Source: Hyphomicrobium sp. | GTDB lineage: Bacteria; Pseudomonadota; Alphaproteobacteria; Rhizobiales; Hyphomicrobiaceae | Assembly (NCBI GenBank): GCA_019748215.1 | Contig: JAIEPV010000034.1 | Location: 1-64,000 of the forward strand | DNA length: 64,000 nt | Direction: 5' to 3' | Part shown: one piece after another, positions 52,930-62,400 of the stretch | Layout: each line of letters begins with the position of its first letter | Numbering within the stretch: position 1 is the stretch's first letter | Program-made: the position numbers and the translations under genes | Notes under the pieces: model-generated | Seen by the model: only the letters and a program-made list of their open reading frames with translations | Databases searched by the model: none | Told to the model about the DNA's origin: nothing

Positions 52930-53868
52930 TTTGAAACTTGTCTCCGCTGCACCAGTCGTCCGTGCTGCAAATTTTCTCAAATTTCCGCGCGTCTTGAGCG
53001 CAGAACGGTTCTGTGGTTTCGCAATCCAACGCAGCTTTTGTGCCGCCAATATCGTTCAAAACTTAAACTGCAAAGGGCTTCGGCGAGAACGCGGTGAGTT
53101 TTCACTTATGCGAAACGGTCCGGCAGTCCGTCATCGAATTGAGTAATCGTGAGCAGGCTCGAGGTCGAAAAATGTACCAACTAAAGCGAAACATTCTACA
53201 AAATTTGTCTGACAGGCCCGACATCTTGTCGTTGACGACCGGCGAACGCAAATTGAATTAAACGTGACACCGATGAGCGCACATTTTCGATTTGTCGCCA
53301 AGCGTGCAAATGCATGTCGGTTGTGCGCGCGATGCACAGCCGAACTTTCGACCTTCGATCATTGTCAGCGTTCGGATTTGTCGAGCTCTTCGCTGTAGAC
53401 GTCGGCGACCATCAAACACGCGATCGTTTTTTTTGTGGGTATGGAATTCCTGAAGTCGGATTTTTCGCGCCTCGTTCAGCTGTCTAGTGACGTCATGGAC
53501 CTTTTGCGACAGCGAGCGCGGAACCGGTTTTTGGTTTGGAACCAATCGTCAACGATCGAACGCTGCCGCTTGCGCGGCGAACGTCAGACGTCAATCATGC
53601 TGAGTGGTCGTCTCGCAAATAAGCTGCACCAGATCACGAGCGCACGACTCAACCCTTGCGATTTGCGCTGCGTCGAGCTGCTGAAACACCATGGCGCCAA
53701 TTCATAAATAGCGGGGGCTTCAACCGCGGTCGACGGTCGGACGCGAGAACCGTTATCTCGAATTGTTGCCGACGAAAATCGGCAGGGAAGGGTCTGCCTC
53801 GCCGACGAGCGACCTTGTGGTGACCGGTAACTTTAGCGAGATGATTTAATTCAACCGGGCTGGTGTCC
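52930..53868. other. About 900 bases with no convincing gene
   Basis: Between the LuxR gene and tRNA-Val. Open frames of about 90 codons exist on both strands around 53258-53707 and overlap each other. Neither has a ribosome site, familiar motif or wobble-position pattern like the neighbours. It may be decayed sequence or untranslated DNA. Part of it should contain the luxR promoter. Confidence 0.5.
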
Positions 53869-53943
53869 TGGTGGGCACTACAGGGATCGAACCTGTGACC
53901 CCTACCATGTCAAGGTAGTGCTCTACCGCTGAGCTAAGTGCCC
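53869..53943 (-). tRNA. tRNA-Val (anticodon GAC)
   Basis: A 75-base tRNA with encoded CCA. On the minus strand the acceptor stem is GGGCACT/AGTGCCC, the D-arm contains TAGCTCAGCGGTAGAGC, the anticodon arm is CTACC-TTGACAT-GGTAG (anticodon GAC, reading GUC Val), and the T-arm has CAGGTTCGATCCCTG. Discriminator A, then CCA. No integrated element is attached to it. Confidence 0.97.
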
Positions 53944-54032
53944 GAAGGAAGCGCGTGTTTAGTCGGACATGAGGCCTGAGGTCAAGTCCCGCGATGTGAC
54001 TGGCCGACACTTAAATGAGTGTCGACGCCAAT

Positions 54033-54419
54033 TCAGGTTTCGAGCAGTCGGTCGACTTCGCGCACGAGATCTTTCAAGTGAAAGGGTTTGGACAGCACGC
54101 GCGCATCTTTGGGCGGCGCGTTGTCGCTATTCAACACCACGGCGGCGAAGCCGGTGATGAACATGATTTTTAAAGCGGGATCGATCTCGCTGGCACGGCG
54201 CGCCAACTCGATGCCGTCCATCTTGGGCATGACGATATCGGTTAGCAAAAGCGTGAACGGTTCGCGCTTCAGGCGTTCGAAGGCTTCCTCGCCATTTTCG
54301 AACGCGACCACATCGTAGTTGGCTTTTTCAAGAGCTTTTACGAGAAATCCTCGCATGGACTGATCGTCTTCCGCCAAAAGGATTCGACGAAGCGGCACGC
54401 TGGAGGGTTTCGCAGTCAT
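54033..54419 (-). CDS. cpdR: CpdR single-domain response regulator
   Basis: A 128-residue receiver protein. In Caulobacter and rhizobia, unphosphorylated CpdR brings ClpXP to the cell pole and primes degradation of cell-cycle proteins, part of the CckA-ChpT-CtrA circuit. It is recognised by ILLAEDDQSMRGFLVKALEK, FTLLLTDIVMPKMDGIELAR (phospho-acceptor D61), IMFITGFAAVVLN and VLSKPFHLKDLVREVDRLL (K111). It lies 90 bases after tRNA-Val, a usual rhizobial setting, next to N-formylglutamate amidohydrolase. Confidence 0.95.
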   Translation of the reverse strand: MTAKPSSVPLRRILLAEDDQSMRGFLVKALEKANYDVVAFENGEEAFERLKREPFTLLLTDIVMPKMDGIELARRASEIDPALKIMFITGFAAVVLNSDNAPPKDARVLSKPFHLKDLVREVDRLLET

Positions 54420-54729
54420 TTGAACTCGCTTGGCTTTGGCCGCTACGACTGACAGTCGCCGTTATGATCGTACTTCGATAGCGTAATTCGTGTTCCAAGA
54501 AAAGTTGGCGCGAAGTTGGTAAATAGACGATGAAGCTGTGGACAGAGCATCTTCGCGTCGCGTCGGCGCTGTGCCGGATGATGCGATCGCCCCATCCTCT
54601 CCGGCGAAATGTTGAAAAGGCTATCCGTGCCCTCGCGCGGCGTAGACAAACGCACGGGTTGCCGCCACAGTGACCGCATGGGTTTTCCGCGCTGAAACCA
54701 CCCGCGACCTTTGAAACGATTGAACCCGA
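54420..54729. other. Divergent promoter region cpdR / amidohydrolase
   Basis: About 310 bases between the divergent cpdR and amidohydrolase genes. No supported gene, hairpin with a T-run or CtrA box is visible. It should contain both promoters. Confidence 0.45.
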
Positions 54730-55629
54730 ATGCCCCACCAGGCCACCGACAGCGTTCCCAGCGCTTTTTTTCCGTCATTCGACGTCTTGAGCCCGCGCTT
54801 ACAGGGTGCGCCGTTCGTGTTTTCATCGCCGCATTCAGGTCGCATCTATCCACCTGAATTTGTTGAACTGTCACGGCTCGATCCGGTGACGCTGCGGCGC
54901 TCGGAAGATTGCTTCGTCGACCAATTGTTTCAAAGCGTTGCGACGCTCGGCGCCCCGCTGATCAGCGCTCGCTTTCCTCGCGCCTACCTCGATCTCAATC
55001 GCGAACCCTACGAACTCGATCCAGAACTCGTCTCAGAACAGCCGCCAGCCCATGCCAATACTGCGTCGATCCGCGTTGCCGGTGGGCTTGGCACGGTGGC
55101 GCGAATTGTCGCCGATGGCGAAAACATTTATCGCGGCCGGCTGCCGCTCAGCCATGTCATGGCGCGTATCGACCAGCTGTACTTTCCCTTCCACAGTGAA
55201 TTGGCGCGATTGATTTCAGCGACACGAGAAAGTTTCGGCTACGCGATTTTGGTTGATTGCCACTCGATGCCGTCTGCCGCCATGACGCCGAGCGGTGGCA
55301 CGAGGCCCGACATCGTCATCGGCGACCGATTTGGCGCCTCCGCCGACCCTCGCCTTTCACTCATGGTCCGCGACGTTTTCCAGGGCCGGGGCTTCAAGGT
55401 GCAAATGAACCGACCTTATGCGGGCGGCTACATCACCGAACACTATGGCCAGCCGGCACGTGCGATCCATGCGCTGCAACTTGAGATCAACCGCGGCCTT
55501 TATCTCGATGAAGCGACCTTGAGTGAAAACAGTGGGTATGGAGTGTTGCGGCAAGCGTTGCGCGGCATCGCCGCCGAACTGTTCATGACCGTGCCGAGCT
55601 TGTTTGAGAAGCGCGCCGCCGCCGAATGA
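54730..55629 (+). CDS. N-formylglutamate amidohydrolase family protein
   Basis: A 299-residue hydrolase that removes the formyl group from N-formylglutamate (last step of one histidine degradation route) or acts on related N-acyl amino acids. Family markers: FVFSSPHSGRIYPPEF (H35), PRAYLDLNREPYELDPEL, YAILVDCHSMPSAAMTP and RPDIVIGDRFGASADP, with the final substrate-site region VQMNRPYAGGYITEHYGQP. No other hut genes adjoin. It starts at the ATG at 54730. Placement next to cpdR is conserved in Hyphomicrobiales but has no known functional link. Confidence 0.9.
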   Translation: MPHQATDSVPSAFFPSFDVLSPRLQGAPFVFSSPHSGRIYPPEFVELSRLDPVTLRRSEDCFVDQLFQSVATLGAPLISARFPRAYLDLNREPYELDPELVSEQPPAHANTASIRVAGGLGTVARIVADGENIYRGRLPLSHVMARIDQLYFPFHSELARLISATRESFGYAILVDCHSMPSAAMTPSGGTRPDIVIGDRFGASADPRLSLMVRDVFQGRGFKVQMNRPYAGGYITEHYGQPARAIHALQLEINRGLYLDEATLSENSGYGVLRQALRGIAAELFMTVPSLFEKRAAAE

Positions 55630-55680
55630 GATGGCTGGCGGGTGGCCGCGCGCGCCAAAAGGCTGATCAAAACCGCATAA

Positions 55681-55773
55681 AAAAAGGGCCGTTCGACGAG
55701 CGAACGGCCCAAGTCTAGGGAGGAAACGCCCAAGGAGGGCTACGGCGCGCGAGCAACGCCCGCGAGTGCCGCA
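55681..55773 (-). ncRNA. Small RNA copy 1, suhB/MmgR (alpha-r8) family
   Basis: On the minus strand: a small hairpin GCCC-N5-GGGC (55728-55740), then single-stranded GUUUCCUCCCUAGACUU containing the anti-Shine-Dalgarno core UUUCCUCCC, then a 10-bp terminator stem GGGCCGUUCG/CGAACGGCCC (55686-55710) and a U-run. This is the architecture of the suhB RNA, also called MmgR or alpha-r8, which regulates translation by base pairing in rhizobia. A likely promoter is -35 TTGCCG (complement of 55802-55807), 16-base spacer, -10 TAATTA (55780-55785), giving an RNA of about 93 bases. The 5' end is estimated. Confidence 0.8.
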
Positions 55774-55779
55774 CTGCAA

Positions 55780-55807
55780 TAATTATCATGCAGCGCAATG
55801 ACGGCAA
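55780..55807 (-). promoter_or_regulatory. Putative promoter of small RNA copy 1
   Basis: Minus-strand TTGCCG (55807-55802), 16-base spacer, TAATTA (55785-55780). It lies at the right distance for the sRNA and in an AT-rich patch. Sequence-based guess. Confidence 0.45.
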
Positions 55808-55951
55808 CTGCGTTTTACGCAGGGCTGGGCCGTTAAAAACGCGCGGCTAGGCGTATTCGGTCTGAATTGATCAAAACATCGGCAATGCTGATGACTTATA
55901 GCAGTTTTGATCGATGACTACGGGGATTTGGGCGCGTAGCGCGCGGCCTAT

Positions 55952-56025
55952 AAAGAAAGGCCGTCCGACATGCGAACGGCCCAAGTCTAGGGAGGAAACG
56001 CCCAAAGTGGGCAAAGACTGCGAAG
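55952..56025 (-). ncRNA. Small RNA copy 2, suhB/MmgR (alpha-r8) family
   Basis: A second copy, about 270 bases upstream of the first on the same strand. It shares 34 identical bases with copy 1 (55972-56005 against 55700-55733), covering the UUUCCUCCC core. Its own 5' hairpin is GCCC-acuuu-GGGC (56000-56012) and its terminator stem is 9 bp with one G-U pair (55959-55967 with 55973-55981), followed by UUUCUUU. The loops differ between copies while the stems are kept. A TTGACA (complement of 56031-56036) may be its -35, but no good -10 is seen, so the 5' end is uncertain. Confidence 0.78.
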
Positions 56026-56239
56026 AAGCGTGTCAACACAATCTCAGCGTTGAGAGTGCGCTGCTTCGCTTACCACCGCAATCTAGCCGACAGTGGCACA
56101 GGTGCATTACTAAATTGCTGTATCGCACGCGCCACAACTGGCGTTACACTTTTACAATAAGGCGGAAATGCTCGGCTCGGCAGTATTCGGCCTGCATCGT
56201 GAAATACAGTTCAAGCAGTTGAAATGACGGGGGTTATGT

Positions 56240-57052
56240 GTGGGGCAATTGACGAGGGCGGCCGAATTCAAGGCGATCCTGGAAACGGCGCACGACCTGG
56301 CGGATCAATCGGCTGCGATCACTTTACGCCACTTTCGTAAACGTCCGGCTGTGGAAAACAAAGCTGCGGCTGGCGCCTTTGACCCCGTTACGCAAGCCGA
56401 TCGTGGCGCCGAGCGAGTCATGGCGCGCGTTCTCAAGCAGCGGTTTCCCGATCATGCCCTACTCGGCGAAGAATATGGCGCGCGCCCTGGCGCCGGCCGA
56501 TTTCAATGGGTGATCGACCCGATTGACGGTACGCGAGCCTACATCATGGGGAGTCCGCTGTGGGGCACCCTCATTGGCGTCCTCGAGCAGGGCGAACCCT
56601 ACCTCGGACTGATGGATCAGCCGTTCACGGGCGAGCGCTTCTGGTCGGCGCAGACGGCAAGCTTCATGCGAACCGGCACAGGTCCCGAAAAAAAACTGAG
56701 GACCAGGCCCTGCCCCGGCCTGGAGCACGCGATCCTAACAACGACGCACCCAGATCTGTTTGAAAGCCGCGCGCAGCAGGCCGTCCTCAACCGCCTCAAG
56801 TCGGGCGTTCGCATGACGCGCTATGGCGGCGATTGCTACAACGTTGCGCTTCTGGCGGCCGGATACGTCGATATCGTCATCGAATGCGGGCTGAAGCCCT
56901 ACGATATCGTCGCACTGATTCCGCTGGTTGAAAATGCCGGCGGGCGCGTCACGACCTGGACCGGACAACCGGCCATGGCTGGCGGTGATGTGCTGGTTTC
57001 GGGAGACAAGAAGCTGCACGATGCAGCCCTTGAAATGATTGCAGGCGCCTGA
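56240..57052 (+). CDS. hisN: Histidinol-phosphatase, inositol-monophosphatase fold (HisN type)
   Basis: A 270-residue metal-dependent phosphatase. Motifs of the IMPase superfamily: GEEYG (metal-binding E77/E78), FQWVIDPIDGTRAYIMGSPL (D93, D96) and the C-terminal YVDIVIECGLKPYDIVALIP with the last metal-binding Asp in PYDIV. The WVIDPIDGTRAYIMG version is typical of HisN, which converts histidinol phosphate to histidinol in histidine synthesis. The substrate cannot be proven from sequence. The start is the GTG at 56240. The tandem sRNAs lie just upstream in the opposite direction. Confidence 0.85.
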   Translation: MGQLTRAAEFKAILETAHDLADQSAAITLRHFRKRPAVENKAAAGAFDPVTQADRGAERVMARVLKQRFPDHALLGEEYGARPGAGRFQWVIDPIDGTRAYIMGSPLWGTLIGVLEQGEPYLGLMDQPFTGERFWSAQTASFMRTGTGPEKKLRTRPCPGLEHAILTTTHPDLFESRAQQAVLNRLKSGVRMTRYGGDCYNVALLAAGYVDIVIECGLKPYDIVALIPLVENAGGRVTTWTGQPAMAGGDVLVSGDKKLHDAALEMIAGA

Positions 57053-57067
57053 CCCACGCGACGATGG

Positions 57068-58045
57068 TTAGGCCACCTCATCCGCGGCGGCTAACGGAAT
57101 ATCGACGCCCATGTAGGCGTCAAACGCGGCCCAGAACCGCTGGCGAATCGTGTCGTTTTCCTGCAGCACTTCGTGCCGCGAACCGGGCATGAGGATATGC
57201 CCGCCAATTTTCAGCTCGACGGCGAAATCCTCGATGGCGCGCGCCGATACGATTTTGTCGGCACCGGCGGCAAACATCAGCATCGGCACCACCACATATT
57301 TTGGATAGCCCGGACGCTGCAGCATCGCGCAACTGCGCAGCGCCGATTTGAGCCAGCCGATGGTGGGCGACCCCAGTGCCAACTCTGGCGCCTGTTCGAG
57401 AATGGCGCGATTGCGGGCGAAACGCACCGCGTCCGACGTCAAATCGTTGCTTTCAAAATCAAGGAACTCCTCCGGGACGTCATCGCCACCGCGCACGAAG
57501 GCGGTCGAGAAGCCCGCAAGACAAGCGCTTTCGGCGTACGTTCGCGCCAACTTTGGCGTTGTGCCGAGCATGTCGTGATGGATTTCGATCATCGGCGACA
57601 CCAGAATCATCCGCGCGAACGGGCTGGCCTCGTCCTGGGCGTTGCGCAACAAGATGTTGCCGCCGAGCGAGCACCCCAGCGCGACGTAAGGACCCGGTAA
57701 AGCCGGCTGCACGACATCGGCCATGAAGCGCGCGAGATCTCGATCGTATTCGGTAAAGGCGACGACGTGGCCTTTGCGGGCATTCGCGAGCCGGCGTTGT
57801 GATCCGCCCTGCCCACGCCAATCCATGATCGCGACGCCGAAGCCGCGACGGCGCAAATCGGCGATGACCTCGAAATATTTTTCAATGTATTCGCCCCGGC
57901 CCGTAAAAATGCAGATCGTCCCGCGCGCCGGACCGCGAGTCGGCTGCCACAGCGCTGCTCTGAGCTTCGTGCCGTCGTAACCGTCGAACGATTTGATCAG
58001 AGCGCCATTGGGTGCCGGATTGATCGACAGGGAAATCAATTTCAT
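57068..58045 (-). CDS. Alpha/beta hydrolase, lysophospholipase-like
   Basis: A 325-residue serine hydrolase of the S33/monoacylglycerol-lipase group. The nucleophile elbow is GCSLGG (S126, in PYVALGCSLGGNILLRNAQ). The oxyanion side has TICIFTGRGEYIEKYFEV, and the IMDWRGQGGSQRRL segment is typical of PldB-like enzymes. The late His lies in ILMPGSRHEVLQE and the Asp probably in the FAAGADKIVS region. There is no signal peptide, so it is cytosolic. It converges on hisN with 15 bases between stops and diverges from hsp20. Confidence 0.9.
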   Translation of the reverse strand: MKLISLSINPAPNGALIKSFDGYDGTKLRAALWQPTRGPARGTICIFTGRGEYIEKYFEVIADLRRRGFGVAIMDWRGQGGSQRRLANARKGHVVAFTEYDRDLARFMADVVQPALPGPYVALGCSLGGNILLRNAQDEASPFARMILVSPMIEIHHDMLGTTPKLARTYAESACLAGFSTAFVRGGDDVPEEFLDFESNDLTSDAVRFARNRAILEQAPELALGSPTIGWLKSALRSCAMLQRPGYPKYVVVPMLMFAAGADKIVSARAIEDFAVELKIGGHILMPGSRHEVLQENDTIRQRFWAAFDAYMGVDIPLAAADEVA

Positions 58046-58187
58046 GGAGGCACTGTCTCGATAATGGGTGGCGATGCCAGCGCGGTCGGCAGCAACGACA
58101 GGTCGGTCTGGAGATTAGTCTATCTGAACGGACGGCAATGCGGCAGAGGGGTCCATGGAATTGACGTTCAGGCGGAGGTTTGCAGCT

Positions 58188-58216
58188 CTTGAAACGTGCG
58201 AGCCGGATCCCAAATG
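58188..58216 (+). promoter_or_regulatory. Putative RpoH (heat-shock) promoter of hsp20
   Basis: CTTGAAA (58188-58194), 14-base spacer, CCCAAATG (58209-58216), close to the heat-shock sigma consensus CTTGAAA-N13/14-CCCCATnT. It would give a leader of about 90 bases before hsp20, suitable for an RNA thermometer. Confidence 0.55.
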
Positions 58217-58222
58217 TTGGCT

Positions 58223-58310
58223 GGCCCGCTGCTAAACGCGGGGGTACATCAGCCAAATCCCGGCCACGTCCGGTTTGGGTTTTCATGTCGCTTCTTTTGG
58301 AGGATATGTC
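58223..58310 (+). promoter_or_regulatory. Possible ROSE-like RNA thermometer in the hsp20 leader
   Basis: The leader ends TCGCTTCTTTTGGAGGATATGTC before the ATG at positions 58288-58310. A UYGCU pentamer (TCGCT) a few bases before the GGAGG is the conserved heart of ROSE thermometers in rhizobial small heat-shock genes, where it pairs imperfectly with the ribosome site. Upstream, further complementary pieces (GGCTGGCCC, GGGG...CATCAGCC) could form the outer hairpins. No folding was computed. Confidence 0.45.
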
Positions 58311-58781
58311 ATGCGACACGTTGATTTTTCACCCTTCTATCGCACCGCCATCGGCTTCGATCGGCTTGTGCAGATGCTTGATCAAGCGTCGGGCTTCGAT
58401 GCTGAGGGCGCGTACCCGCCCTACAACATCGAGCGGACAGGCGAAAATGCTTACCGCATCTCGCTGGCCGTCGCTGGCTTCTCGGCGTCCGAGCTCAAGA
58501 TCGACGTCAAGGAACAGACGTTGGTGGTGTCCGGCGCTAAATCCGCCGAAACCACCGACAAAAGCTACCTGCATCGCGGCATCGCCGCACGCGCGTTCGA
58601 GCGCCGCTACCAGCTCGCTGACTATGTCGATGTCACTGGAGCGGCCTTCGAGAATGGCCTGCTGCACGTCGATCTGGTGCGCAATCTCCCTGAGCGCATG
58701 AAGCCTCGCAGCATTGCCATCGGTCATTCGAGCGGGCATCAACGCATTGAAGCGACCGGTACGGTCGAGGCAGCTGCTTAA
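58311..58781 (+). CDS. Small heat-shock protein Hsp20 (IbpA type)
   Basis: A 156-residue holdase chaperone. Typical class A rhizobial sHsp: N-terminus MRHVDFSPFYRTAIGFDRLV, alpha-crystallin domain from PPYNIERTGENAYRISLAVA through ELKIDVKEQTLVVSG, GIAARAFERRYQLADYVDV and the AAFENGLLHVDLVRNLPE strand pair, and a C-terminal tail with RSIAI as the IxI-like motif. The start is the ATG at 58311, seven bases after a GGAGG; the earlier in-frame ATG at 58275 is upstream of this site. It has a probable heat-shock promoter before it and a strong terminator after it. Confidence 0.93.
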   Translation: MRHVDFSPFYRTAIGFDRLVQMLDQASGFDAEGAYPPYNIERTGENAYRISLAVAGFSASELKIDVKEQTLVVSGAKSAETTDKSYLHRGIAARAFERRYQLADYVDVTGAAFENGLLHVDLVRNLPERMKPRSIAIGHSSGHQRIEATGTVEAAA

Positions 58782-58826
58782 AGTGACGGGCCGTTAGCGG
58801 CGCGAGCTTGATCGCTGCACGACAGG

Positions 58827-58854
58827 AGCGGGCCAGCATCTGGCCCGCTTTTTT
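58827..58854 (+). terminator. Intrinsic terminator of hsp20
   Basis: A perfect 10-bp stem AGCGGGCCAG (58827-58836) with CTGGCCCGCT (58840-58849), loop CAT, followed by a run of six T (58849-58854). Confidence 0.92.
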
Positions 58855-59420
58855 GTGCGGCCGTCCGGCAGCATTCCTGGTGTTATCGAAACTTTATTGC
58901 GCGCCGACCTCGTCAGACATTCCCAACGAGGTGCCGACGCAATTCTTCGCTTACCGCTTGTACCTCAACTCGAAATCTGTAAAATTCGCGATAGGTCAGC
59001 AGCACTGACCTTTATCACCGCGATCGTGTCGCGACCATTATGCGAGGCCGCGACGCCATGGGCATGTTTGGATTTGCAGGAAGGCCATTCGTGTTGAGTT
59101 TAGCGGTTCGATCTGGAAATTTTTCGCGGCCGCGAGATGCGATGTCCGCACGTCGATCGTCGCAAACAACAGGCTTCGCGCATGCCCGGTGCCATGCAAA
59201 ATTCTCGCTGCGGTCACAGGCCCGGCCGCCACATTTTGCCGTAACGACTTGAGGACTATGATTTGGGACGTGCGGCGCAGCGGCTCACCATAAAGGCGAG
59301 CAACTGACCGGAGCCGCCGACCCAAGAGACGACGACCAGCAGACCACGACCGAGCGACGACGAACCGCCCAGCCGGCGCAACATCACGACAGCGCAACGA
59401 AGCGCAGCCCGAGGACCGAA
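58855..59420. other. Upstream region of gltB, no gene seen
   Basis: About 565 bases between the hsp20 terminator and gltB. The last 130 bases on the + strand are rich in A, C and G and poor in T, with CGACGA-type near-repeats, resembling an unstructured mRNA leader. It ends with GAGGA six bases before the gltB ATG. Short open frames here are not convincing. Confidence 0.5.
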
Positions 59421-62400
59421 ATGAGTGAAGGTTATCTTCCGCCGCCCGACGACGTTGCAATCGATGCTTCCGGCCGCCCTGCGCCGCAGGGCCTGTTCAA
59501 TCCGGCCCAAGAGCGCGACGCGTGCGGCGTCGGATTCATCGCGGACATGAAAGGGCGGAAGTCTCATAAAATCGTCGAAGATGCGTTGAGCATTCTTGAA
59601 AATTTAGAACATCGCGGTGCCGTCGGGGCCGATCCGCTTTCGGGCGACGGCGCGGGCATCCTCATTCAAATTCCACACGAGTTTCTGGCAACAGAAGCCA
59701 ACGCCGCCGGGTTTTCGCTGCCGAAGCCGGGCGAATTTGCCGTTGGTCATATATTCATGCCGATGGATGACCGGCTGCGGGCGCATTGCGAACGCGTTTG
59801 GGCGCGCTGCCTGAAAGAAGAAGGCCTGCCGCTGATCGGTTGGCGTTCCGTGCCAGTGAACAACGCCTGCCTCTCCGACCTCGTGCGCGGCGTCGAGCCG
59901 GTGCACCGCCAAGTGTTCATCGGCCGGCCCGCCGACGTGACATCGCAGGATGAGTTTGAGCGCCGCCTGTTCCTCGTCCGCAAGGTCGTCTCGAATGCCA
60001 TTCACGAGGCTTATAAGGGCCGCGACATCGGCCACTACACCGTGTGTCTGTCGACGCGGACGCTGGTCTACAAAGGCATGTTCCTGTCGTATCAGGTGAA
60101 GGCGTATTACACCGATCTCTCTGACCCACGCCTGACCTCGGCGCTGGCCCTGGTCCACCAGCGCTTCTCGACCAACACGTTTCCGTCCTGGAAGCTCGCG
60201 CATCCCTATCGGATGGTTGCGCACAACGGCGAAATCAACACGCTGCGCGGCAACGTCAACTGGATGGCGGCGCGCCAGGCTTCGGTCTCTTCTCCGTTTT
60301 TTGGCAATAACATTTCGAAGCTTTGGCCGATCTCGTACGAAGGCCAATCCGATACGGCTTGCTTCGACAACGCGCTCGAATTTCTGACCATGGGCGGCTA
60401 CAGCCTTGCTCATGCTGCCATGATGCTGATCCCCGAAGCCTGGGCCGGCAATCCGTCGATGGATGGCCAGCGGCGCGCGTTCTACGAATACCACGCCTGT
60501 TTGATGGAGCCGTGGGACGGACCTGCCGCCATGGCGTTCACCGACGGCCGGCAGATCGGCGCAACGCTCGATCGTAACGGGCTCAGACCGGCGCGCTACT
60601 TAGTGACGAAAGACGACGTGGTCATCATGTCATCCGAATCCGGCGTGTTGCCGGTGCCGGAAGATCAAATCGTCAAGAAGTGGCGATTGCAGCCGGGCAA
60701 AATGCTGCTCATCGACCTCGAAAAAGGCTGCATCATTTCGGATGAGGAATTGAAATCCGAAATTTCGTCGAGCCACCCCTACGAATCGTGGCTGCAGCGG
60801 ACGCAGATCATGGTGTCGGATCTTCCGCTGCCGACCAAACAAGTTGCGGCGAAGTCGAACATCGCGCTGTTGGATTTGCAGCAGGCGTTCGGATACACGC
60901 AGGAAAGCGTCAAATTCCTGATGGCGCCGATGGCTGAAAGCGGCCAGGAAGCCATTGGCTCAATGGGCACCGACACGCCGATATCGGCGCTGTCGTCGAA
61001 ATCGAAATTGCTGCACACCTACTTCAAGCAAAATTTCGCGCAGGTGACGAACCCGCCGATCGACAGCATCCGCGAAGAGCTGGTGATGAGCCTCGTCTCA
61101 TTCATCGGTCCGCGCCCGAACATTCTCGATCTCGAAGGCACCTCGCGCGAGAAGCGGCTGGAAGTCTCTCAGCCGATCCTCACCAACGAAGATCTCGAGC
61201 GCATTCGTGGCATTGGCGCCGTGAAGGACAACAACTTCTCGTCGATCACAATTGACATCACCTATCCGGCGGAAAATGGCGAAGCCGGCATGGGTCCGGC
61301 GCTCGATTGCGTTTGCGCCGAAGCGGAAGAGTATGTCCGCGAAGGTGAGTTCAATATTATCATCTTGTCGGACCGCGCCACAGGACCGGACCGGATTGCG
61401 ATCCCGTCGCTTCTGGCGACGTCGGCCGTCCACCATCATTTGATCAAGCAGGGCTTGCGCACATCGGTCGGTCTCGTCGTCGAAACCGGCGAAGCCAACG
61501 AAGTGCACCAGTTCTGCACCCTCGCTGGCTACGGCGCCGAGGCGATCAATCCGTATCTGGCGTTTGAAACGCTGACCACGATGCTGGATGATTTGCCCGA
61601 GGGCACGACGGCCGAGGACGTCAAGAAACGCTTCATCAAAGCGATCGGCAAGGCGATCCTGAAGGTCATGGCCAAGATGGGCATCTCGACCTATCAGTCA
61701 TATTGCGGCGCGCAGATATTCGACGCGGTCGGCCTGCGCTCGGCGTTCGTGCAGAAATATTTCACCGGAACGCACACCCAGGTCGAAGGCGTCGGCTTGC
61801 GCGAGATCGCGCGCGAAACCGTCGAACGCCACCAGGCGGCATTCGGTGACGTGCCAATCCTTGCAAACACGCTTGAAGTCGGCGGCGAATATGCGTTCCG
61901 CATTCGCGGCGAAGCGCACATGTGGCGGCCAGGAACGGTAGCCGATCTGCAGCACGCCGTGCGCAGTACCGACAACAAAGACTCGATGAGCGGTAAAATC
62001 CCGCAAAAGTACCGCGACTATGCGCGCGGCATCGATGATCAATCCGAACAACTTATGACGCTGCGCGGCATGTTCCGCATTCGCTCGGCCGCACAACTCG
62101 GCCGCACGCCGGTTCCGATCGACGAGGTCGAACCGGCAGCAACGATCGTCAAACGGTTCGCCACCGGTGCAATGAGTTTCGGCTCGATCAGTCGCGAGGC
62201 ACATACGACGCTGGCGGTTGCGATGAACCGCATCGGCGGACGCTCGAACACTGGCGAGGGCGGCGAAGAATCCGATCGCTTCAAACCCTTGCCGAATGGC
62301 GACAGCATGCGCTCGGCGATCAAGCAGGTGGCCTCGGGCCGCTTTGGTGTGACGACCGAGTACCTCGCCAACGCCGACATGATGCAAATTAAGATGGCGC

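Noticed and set aside
53258-53707. Two overlapping open frames of about 90-95 codons (minus 53258-53545, plus 53435-53707)
   Set aside because: Neither shows a ribosome site, a motif or coding bias; they conflict with each other. Left as a gene-free region.
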